Source: Megalonaias nervosa (taxonomy: Eukaryota > Mollusca > Bivalvia > Unionida > Unionidae). Taken from it: DNA of 64,000 nt. The notes beneath the pieces are model-generated. The model saw only the letters and a program-made list of their open reading frames with translations. It was not told the origin of the DNA and did no database searches. The position numbers were made by a program, and so were the translations under genes. Location of the stretch: positions 232,874-296,873 of the forward strand of contig JAECUM010000807.1 in the NCBI GenBank assembly GCA_016617855.1, in the 5' to 3' direction. Positions 34,940 to 64,000 of the stretch are shown piece after piece; the first letter of the stretch is position 1, and every line of letters starts with the position of its first letter.

Positions 34940-36317
34940 ATGACATTATTGATACTTGTGGTCATATTACAGCCACATGATGGGCAGCTAGAGGAGGTTA
35001 TTATCCTGTAACCAATCTTTTTATAAATTTGACTGGTCCCTTGAGTTTTGTTTGGTATGGAACATAACATATATCGGAAAAAGAATTGTGATCATTGCAT
35101 GCAAGAAGCTGGCCTGTAACCTTAAAATTTTTCTTTCTTGAGCTTCTTGTTTGGTGTTTAACTTTGTAGAGAATCTTCTCATTGTCTTATTATTACCAGA
35201 TTATATACGTGTGTAATGCAGCAGGATTTCATACCCGCAGCATTGCTGATTTTGACGTCATGCATGTTGTGTGGTATCTAGAGATTTCCTGCAACGTATC
35301 AGAATCAATTTGACCATCTGCAGCTACTTCTATATTAGTCATCAATACATCTACACTTGACTGTTATATAATCTGTTGCAGTCTTTGAATAAGACACACA
35401 CAAACGAAGAAAAAGAACATGCAGGACCTTTCTGACACATATCTAAGTAACATGTTTTTCAAATAACTAGTATGGTGTTCTCATTAATATTGTGCCCTAC
35501 CCGAGGACTGCCATGATTTATTTCTACTGTAATGTACATGGCAAAGCATTAATACAAACAATCAAAACAATTTTAGTGTTGATGGCATTGAAATCTCAGC
35601 TCTCTTTGGTGGACAGGTGATACCTGTGCTAGGTTGGTACTTCAATTTCCAAGCTAGTTGCCATATTTTCCCTGAATAATATCAATAATATCAACATGTT
35701 GGACTATTTAGAGTAGCAAAACAGGACCACACTGGAATTTTTTTTATTCTGGATCAGGCTTCTAATTCCTTTAGTCTTTACCCATTATTTGCAGTATTTT
35801 CTCCATTTTCTTTGACATTTTTCTTTTCAAGCTAATAAAACATTGATTTATTGCTAAAACATGCATCTGAGGTTCTTTTTTTCATGAAATTTAGTCCATT
35901 ACATGATTAATACAACCTCAAAAATGTGTTACACAGGCCTACATCATCAAATTCAAAATAAACATTCTGCAGACAATCTAAAAAATCCCAAATTTTCATT
36001 TGCCTTATATTTGTGTTTTTATTATAATGAATCAGCATCCGAAAAATTTGGATTGCCATTAGCGATTGTAGCAATTGGTAGTGCCACTATAGCCAGTGCT
36101 GTTTTATTTGCTAATACATGCCAGATAATTCAGAAGAACAGTTTTCACATGAAGTATATAGTTATGTTGATTGTTTCAATGAAAGATTGTGTGTACGTAA
36201 AATTGAGAGTGAAGTGTATCATTTTCATATACCTGAAGTATTTGTATTTTTGCTTTTTCCAGATAATTCTTTAAAAAGGTTGGCTTTTTTAAAAGTCTTT
36301 TGATGTTTCTTAAACTA
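34940..36317. other. intergenic, nothing recognised
   Basis: AT-rich DNA. A 123-codon frame at 35903-36274 has no recognisable domain and skewed composition, and looks fortuitous. Confidence 0.4.
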
Positions 36318-36695
36318 TGCATGACATCAACACTTGACAGTCCAGCTCCAAAGTCAAATATGATTTGTAGTGTATGTCAATACCATCAACATTTAGCAGT
36401 CAAGCCCCAAAATCAGATAGAATATGTAGCGTATATCAACATCAACAGATGGCAGTCAGCCCCAAAACCAAATATGATATATAGGGTGTGTCAACATCAT
36501 CAACATTTGACACCCCAGCACCAGTCAGATTTGTAGGGTATATCAACATCATCAATCTTTGGCAATCCAGCACCAAAATCAAATATGATATGAAAGATAT
36601 ATCAGCATATCAACATTGGGCAGTCCAGCCTCAAAATTAAAACTGATACTTAGGGTATATCACAACATCATCATTCGGAAGTCCATTTCAAGGTA
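36318..36695. repeat. degenerate minisatellite of about 55-60 bp, six copies
   Basis: Units share CATCAACATTTGGCAGTCCA, CCCCAAAATCAAATATGAT and GTAGGGTATATCAACATC with many changes and indels. Confidence 0.8.
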
Positions 36696-38340
36696 TGTAA
36701 GTTAATAAAAATCTGAAAATGTCTGCGATTCATTTATTATGCTAATTAAAGCCATAAACTACAATATATTTTTGTTTTTACTTTTGGCTTGAGTTTGAGG
36801 TTTATGCTAAAAAAAGTTTTGAGAATACTGTTCAAGGTTATTCAGAACACTCTTTGTTAGAATTTAGAATCAGATCACAAACTTGTTCATTACAGTTTTA
36901 CAACCTGCAGGTCTTGTATAGTTTTATCTTGAAGGCTATAGGTAAATGGAGTTGAGAATGGTCATAGGATTTCATACACTCTGATAAACTAACATAATGA
37001 GTTTTTCTATCACACAGAAATTACCTAAACTTGAAAGAGTAAAATTTAAAATTAAAATAAAATTTAATTGTTAATGCATGTTGCAAATATCTAAGCTGTC
37101 ATTGCTTAGAGTGCATGACTGTTTACAAACAGCACACTAGTTGTATAGTTACCTCCCTTGGGTGTGAAGACTGATCCTTTTCCATGATTTTTGAATTAGC
37201 ATTGGTTTAATTAAAGCCCTGCCTTCTTTTGTGAGGATAACTTCCAGTGATATAAATCACTCAGTATCCTATCTGTCCATCAAATCATTTCATATATTTG
37301 GATTGCACGTTAGATATTTGAATTTTAAATTTTTGAAGTGGAGGCTGTTGACCTTTCTCTTTACACAGTTGCATATTACAAGTAATCATGTGACCTGCTT
37401 ACATACTGCTTATAAGCTGCATAATCTAGTTATAACGTTGGAGTTCTTAGAATAATTTTAGTAGAAGTAATATATTTTTTATTTTATTCTGATGATCTGT
37501 GATATTTCTAAAATATGTTCATGATGTAGTAATATATAGTAAAAGTCATACAGATCATGTATGCATTCAGTAGAGACTATATCAGTAATGGGCATTGTTT
37601 TTCAGAATTCAATTGCACATATCTTTCAGTGGCAATTATTCACTTTATTTGGACCCTTCCACATACATATTCCTTTGGAAGGACATTATTTATATGCCCA
37701 GACAAAGACATGGCAAAACTCAGTGTTAGAAGCTCATGGACATTTTTGGATGAGGTCAGCTACCCTGTATTGTGTCTGTTAGACCCAAGATGCTATTTTT
37801 TCACCCAGTTTAGAACCTGCCCAGTTTAGAACCTGCCCATCATTGCAAAGGACCATAGTGATAAATATTTTTGTCTGGACGATTCTTGATGACAGTTGCA
37901 GTGAAAAGCATTCAGTAATCAGGACTGAATAGACTTTGGTTCAGTTACATTAGTGCAACAACCGCTATTTAATTTAAGGTGAGTAAATGCTCCTAACTGA
38001 CCACATTGACATACAGTGTAGCTTCTGTCTTGATACATGGTTTACCTCATAATGAATAATCTGGGTCTGTTTATCCACAATTTTTATCCACAAGAACAGC
38101 TGTTGTACCAAAAAAACTTGTTACAACAGTAGTATTTTTCATTTTATGTTAGTAAATGATACAAGCTTTAATTGGAAATAATATTACAAAATCAATAGTA
38201 TAAAGTAATATTTATTGGCAATATTCATTCGTAAAGCAGTATCATAGTTTTAAAGCTAGAAAAATATATACAAAATGTGAATAATAAGAAATTAAAAGAA
38301 AAACATTTATATAAAATTATTTTCTACTGAACTATTTTTA
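36696..38340. other. intergenic, nothing recognised
   Basis: AT-rich DNA with short open frames only. A small duplication CAGTTTAGAACCTGCC occurs twice at 37807-37838. Confidence 0.4.
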
Positions 38341-40105
38341 ACATACAGTGTCCTCCATACTAGACTCATTTTCAAATTAATCCGACTTCTGTACTCCATA
38401 CTAGACTCATTTCCATATCAGTCTGACTTTTGTACCCATACTATACTACTTGTTTCCATTATTGATCTGACCATTTCACTACATTCTATACTTATTTTCA
38501 TATTAATTTTACTTTTCAACTCAATATTATACTAATTTCCTTATTTATTTTACTTTTTTACCCCATACAACACATGTTTCCATATTAATACGCCTTTGTA
38601 TTTGATTCTATACTCATTGCCATATTGATCTAACTTGTACTTCCTCCAATGCTCATTTCCTTATTAATCTGACATTTGTACTTATACTCATTTCCATATT
38701 AATATGACTTTTGTACTCATGCTATACTGATTTTCATATTGATCTGACTTCTGTACTCCATACTAGACTCATTTCCATATTGATCTCACTTTTGTACTCC
38801 ATACTAGACTCATTTCCATATTGATCTCACTTTTGTACTCCATACTATACTCATTTCCATATTGATCTGACTTTTGTACTCCTTACAATATTCATTTCCA
38901 TATTAATCTAACTTTTTGTACTCCATGCTATACTCAATTCCATATTGACCTGACTTGTGTACTCCTTACAATATTAATTTCCATATTAATCAAACTTTTT
39001 TACTCCATGCTATACTAATTTCAATATTGATCTGACTTTTGTATTCATATTGTTCTTATTTGTTTATTGATCTGACTTTTGTACTCCATGTTATACACAT
39101 TTCCATAGTAATTTGACTCTTGTACTCATACTCTACTCCTTTCCATATTGATTTGACTTCAGTACTCGTGCTATACTTATTTCAATGTTAATCTGACTTT
39201 TGTACTCCATACTGTGCTAATTTCCATATTGATCTGATTTTGTACTTGATACTATTCTTATTCCATATTGATCTGACTTGTATTCCATACTATAATCATT
39301 TTTCATATTAATCTGACTTTTGTACTCCATACTGTATTCATTTCATATTGGTCTAAAGTGCTCACCGTTACGGATCACTGCCATCTTACCTCTGTCTGCG
39401 TGAGTTCGAATCTCAGGCTCGGTTAACGTGGGCACGTGAGAAAGCCTGCCACTAGTTTCTTGTGGGTCGGTGGTTCTTCCCCGGGTTTTCCAGGGTTCTT
39501 CCTCCACCAATTCAACTGGCCGCCATGTATAGCCTATCTTGTGCTGAAAAATGGCGTTAAACCCTACAACAACAACAACAACCATACTGTATTCATTTCA
39601 TATTGGTCTGAAGTTTGTACTCCATATTACACTCATTTCAATATTAATCTGACTTTGGTACTCTATAATAATTTCCATATTGATCTGACTTTTGTACTCT
39701 ATACTATACTCATTTTCATATTGATCTGACTTCTGTACTCCATACTATACTCATTTCCATATTGATCTGACTTTTGTACTCCATACTACACTCATTTCCA
39801 TATTGATCTGACTTTTGTACTCCATACTATACTCACTTCCATATTGATTTGACTTTTGTACTCCATACTATACTCATTTCCATATTGATCTGACTTTTGT
39901 ACTCCATACTATACTCATTTTCATATTGATCTGACTTCTGTACTCCATACTAGACTCATTTTCATTTTGGTTTGTTTATATTTAGTTCATACTCTAATTC
40001 CATTGCACTCCATACTAGACTAATTTTCACATTAATCTGACATTTTCAGTTTATACTCATTTCCATATTGATATGACCTTTATACTCAATTCTATACTCA
40101 TTTCT
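38341..40105. repeat. 1.8-kb minisatellite, about 41-bp units
   Basis: About 35-40 units such as CTCCATACTATACTCATTTC followed by CATATTGATCTGACTTTTGTA. The middle and right parts (38740-38890, 39690-39960) are the most regular; the left end is more diverged. It is interrupted by SINE-A copy 4. Confidence 0.93.
39354..39581 (+). mobile_element. SINE-A copy 4, 5'-truncated, inside the minisatellite
   Basis: It begins within the tRNA-like head (AAAGTGCTCACCGTTACGGA), has box B GAGTTCGAATCTC and the full body GGTCGGTGGTTCTTCC, GGCCGCCATGTATAGCC, and ends (AAC)n. The sequence CATACTGTATTCATTTCATA plus TTGGTCT occurs immediately before and after, a 27-bp direct repeat, longer than usual for a SINE target duplication. 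Confidence 0.88.
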
Positions 40106-40397
40106 ATATTAATGAAATATTTATTCTCCATAATGTACTTATTTCAGTATTTTATATTTTGTACTGTGATTTGTAACTGAATATGCATCTTTTGACAAGA
40201 GAGATTCTGTCACTTTAATATATGCAATGCTGTACATTCAAAAGACCTGGTTCATATGCATTTTCAAATCTTTAAAATTGATTCTAAGTGCATGGCAATA
40301 ATAAAAAGAAATTGAACAGTTATGTGCAGCATAATGGAGAAAGAAGGACTAGTGTTCAATTTATAAACTATAAGAATACTGTCAGTTAACAATTTTG

Positions 40398-41262
40398 GAT
40401 GGAATATCATTTTCCATGGGTCCATATTAGATATAATTTTTCATGGGTTTGTTTGAGATATCATTTTCTGTGGATTAGTATTGGATGTTATTTTTCATGG
40501 GTTTGTATATCATTTTTGATAGATTTGTATGAGATATCATTTTCCATGGGTTTGTATGTAATATCATTTTCTGTGGGATATCATTTTTCATGGGTTTGTA
40601 TGTGATATCATTTTCTGTGGGATATCATTTTTCATGGGTTTGTATGTGATATCATTTTCTGTGGGATGTCATTTTTCCATGGATTTGTATATATCATTTT
40701 GCATGGTTTGGTAATGGATATCATTTTCCATGGGTTTGTTTGAGATACTATTGGATATCATTTTCCATGGGTTTGTATGAGATATCATTTTCCATGGGTT
40801 TGTTTGAGATATCATTTTCTATGGGTTTGTTTGAGATACCATTGGATATCATTTTTCATGGGTTTGTATATCATTTTCCATGAGTTTGTATGAGATATTA
40901 TTTTCAGTGGGTTTGTTTGAGATGTCATTTTCCATGGGTTTGTGTGAGATACCATTTTCTGTGGGTTAGTATTGGATATCATTTTTCATGGGTTTGTATG
41001 AAATATCATTTTTCATGGTTTGTATGAAATACCATTTTTGATGAGTTTGTATGAGATATCATTTTGCATGGGTTTGTATTGGATATCATTTTCCTTGGGT
41101 TTGTATGAGAGATCATTTTCCATGGCTTAGTATTGGATATCATTTTCCATGGGTTTGTATGAGATATCATTTTCCATGGCTTAGTATTGGTTATAATTTT
41201 CCATGGGTTTGAATGAGATATCATTTTCCATGGCTTAGTATTGGATATCATTTTCCATGGGT
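40398..41262. repeat. 0.86-kb minisatellite, 27-bp units
   Basis: Units of GATATCATTTTCCATGGGTT TGTATGA repeat about 30 times, some fused or with a skipped part. Because 27 is a multiple of three, the minus strand at 41006-41251 stays open for 81 codons with a nine-residue repeat (K-M-I-S-H/N-T-N/K-P-W). I regard this as a by-product. Confidence 0.93.
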
Positions 41263-42087
41263 TTTGTAGTTTTGCTACAGACCATGAATTTCAGGACCCC
41301 ATGTTGGCTGAAGATATCATTTATTTTCAGAACCATGAAAATTGATACCCACAAATTTAACACAAAGTAATGTAAAGAAATGATTTCTGCTGGACTGAAG
41401 GTAAATATGGGTCTCTTTTTCAATGGCTTCTAATTTAATACACACTTGCATGTTATTAATTCAAGGACATTGATAATAGTATATATTACTTTGTAGATCA
41501 TATTTGCATGGAAAATCCTGAAAATTCTTTGTAAAATTTCTTAAAGGTCCCAATGTAGGGTTCCCGCAGGTCAGGACAAATTTTTGGAATTTTGTGATGA
41601 GTTGGAAAAAAATTAAATTCCGAGAGTGAGGGAATTTTAAGCCCTCATTTTGGGAAGTTTTAACATGGACAAGCAAGTTAGAAAATGTGTCAAATATGCT
41701 TCAGCGCCCACTATTTTGAATAACTCGTGTTTTCAGAGTCTGGTATTCTTGCAAACAACAGAGAGAAACATACTACACTCTGTTTAATGATGAGGGCTGA
41801 CATAGAATGCAAAAAATGATTAGTTTGTTTGACTAAATTATTCAGTTGTTCTTTGCTTTAGGTTTATTTTGAATTTCTCTGTTTCAGCTGGGTGTGTAAT
41901 GCTAGTATTTTGTGACTTGTACGAATCTTTATAACTATAAAGTGCTAGATTACTGCGTAGTTTACATGTTAAGTAGTTGTTTGTGGTAAACAAAAGGCAG
42001 TTTAGCTTTGATAAAATACTTTGTACAACTTTTTTGACTGAAATTATTGGCAGTATTTGGCTTATTTTATATTTACTTTCTGTATGT
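41263..42087. other. intergenic, nothing recognised
   Basis: AT-rich DNA with no supported feature. Confidence 0.4.
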
Positions 42088-42286
42088 TCTTGCTTATGAG
42101 TTTAACTGAAAACTGCACAGATTCAGAACTGCCAGAGCATAATGTACCAGCAGATCTGGGTCTGTGCAGTTTGTTAGGAGTTGTCAGTAGAACAAACAAT
42201 ATAGACCCTGATTTAAAGGTGCATTACGTGATGGCAGTCCAGGATCTTCGTTGTTTGTAGTTTGAGTCAACATATAAGTGAGTACA
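42088..42286. mobile_element. MITE-P copy 3
   Basis: Same body as the copies at 11403 and 26357: AGCAGATCTGGGTCTGTGCA, GTTTGTTAGGAGTTGTCAGT, TAGTTTGAGTCAACATATAA. Ends partly eroded. Confidence 0.7.
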
Positions 42287-42334
42287 AATAGCAGTTTGTA
42301 ACCTGTGTCTGATTAGATGTTAAAGTGTCTTGTT

Positions 42335-42566
42335 TGTATGGCTTGGCTTGGCTTGGTTTGGTTTGGTTTGGTTTGGCTTGGTGTGGTTTGGTTTGGCTTG
42401 GTTTGGTGTTTCATGGCATAGCAATACAGGTAGGTTACTTAGTGCCAAGGCAATTGGAATAAAGTGCCTTGCCCAAGGACTCTCAACAGTAGCTGACACA
42501 GGCTGGTCCACCGGTAGGATTCGAACTCGCACCCTTTTGGTTGTGAGACTGGCACACAAACCATTG
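42335..42566 (-). mobile_element. SINE-C copy 2, inverted, with (AAACC)n tail
   Basis: On the minus strand the head has GGTGCGAGTTCGAATCCTAC (box B), the body has AGTCCTTGGGCAAGGCACTT and CCTTGGCACTAAGTAACC, and GCTATGCCATGAAACACC leads into a tail of AAACC/AAGCC pentamers (42340-42410 on the plus strand). Pentamer growth makes a Lys-Pro-Asn-Gln-Thr-like pseudo-peptide in the frames here. Confidence 0.82.
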
Positions 42567-42915
42567 AAAAATGGCAGCTCTCGATTTTAGGATTAAGATT
42601 TAGTTTTTTAATACAGTCTATCTGTATAATGGCTTTTTCAAGGGAATATTGTTATTTTCATTTAATATGAATTTAAGTATATATGTAAATGCTAATGGAG
42701 AGCTCAGACTAATTTCGTCACATTTCAACAATACAGAATCTTTAGTATTATAATTTGTATAAATATATGTGTGTGTTGGATGGACTCTTACATATTTTAA
42801 ACCATGTTAAACCAGGTCTTATCAGACACACTGCATTTTTCAGATAAAAATGTTAAATAAAAGGTGGTATGAAGTTGCTTGAAAACGAAGTGAATAAAAA
42901 AATTCAGTCATATTA

Positions 42916-42921
42916 TTTATT
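42916..42921 (-). promoter_or_regulatory. possible poly(A) signal of the ABCB gene
   Basis: TTTATT on the plus strand is AATAAA on the minus strand, 267 nt past the ABCB stop codon. A reasonable distance for a 3' UTR, but AATAAA is common by chance in AT-rich DNA. Confidence 0.3.
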
Positions 42922-43187
42922 CCCTGATGAGCCCAGGCGACAATCCACATAAATTAATTAAAAAATCGGGGATGGGCTTATTGTAGGAAATTGCCTTCCT
43001 AACATAAAAATTTGCTCAAAGCTGTTAAGTTGGGAATGGTTATCATCAAGCAAAGGCTTATCATTGGAGAAATATGGTTAATTATTGTCTGTCTTTGCTG
43101 TGAAAAGTGGGTCAGGCAAAAACTTTCTTTTGCCAGGAAAAGAGATTTTGGTTCCTGTAACTGGGGTGTGGGGTAACATAAATAGTT

Positions 43188-64000
<20,813 letters not shown>

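Noticed and set aside
35903..36274. 123-codon plus-strand frame
   Set aside because: AT-rich composition, no domain, no splice-linked neighbour and no family resemblance; probably chance.
41006..41251. 81-codon minus-strand frame with a nine-residue repeat
   Set aside because: It follows from a 27-bp repeat unit; units are imperfect, there is no Met context or neighbouring exon, and the frame ends when the unit length slips.
42320..42590. Frame with Lys-Pro-Asn-Gln-Thr or Trp-Phe-Gly-Leu-Val repeats
   Set aside because: It comes from the pentamer tail of SINE-C copy 2.

Overview
This is animal genomic DNA: AT-rich, with small exons, GT-AG introns, tRNA-derived SINEs, terminal-inverted-repeat (TIR) DNA transposons, minisatellites and microsatellites. 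Repeats outweigh coding sequence. The style (SINEs ending in (AAC)n or (AAACC)n, many small TIR elements, Polinton-like fragments) suggests a lophotrochozoan invertebrate, most likely a bivalve mollusc. That assignment is inference from general appearance; no marker gene fixes the species.

Two host genes converge. On the + strand, eight exons from 2510 to 28965 join in frame to a complete 246-residue SNF8/EAP30 protein, an ESCRT-II subunit. Its first two exons are only 54 and 51 nt and lie 7.8 kb apart. On the - strand, nine exons from 64000 down to 43188 encode about 441 residues of an ABCB1-like (P-glycoprotein type) transporter: part of the second membrane domain and the whole second ATPase domain. 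Its 5' part lies beyond the right edge.

Layout. 1-2509: flank of SNF8 with a non-LTR retrotransposon tail and a hairpin MITE. 2564-28863: SNF8 introns, holding a second hairpin MITE, a Mutator-like element with long TIRs, scattered hAT transposase pieces, a large (AAT)n tract, SINEs, a complex inverted-repeat block with a perfect 156-bp duplication, several minisatellites, and a 2.1-kb TIR element inside a minisatellite. 28966-43187: the space between the two 3' ends, with another MITE, a second copy of the 2.1-kb element's family that is itself split by a pogo/Tigger transposon, and about 2.7 kb of minisatellite carrying a SINE. 43386-63821: ABCB introns. One holds a 3-kb GC-richer block with decayed Polinton/Maverick-like pieces (a family B DNA polymerase fragment and a phospholipase A2-like capsid-associated ORF on the opposite strand). 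A larger GC-richer block with unidentified broken ORFs fills the 7.3-kb intron.

The two genes have no evident functional link: SNF8 acts in endosomal sorting and the ABCB protein in membrane efflux. I found no wholly new molecular system. The most informative material is the layered mobile DNA: the Polinton-like remnant, the nested transposons, and MITEs with intact target-site duplications.
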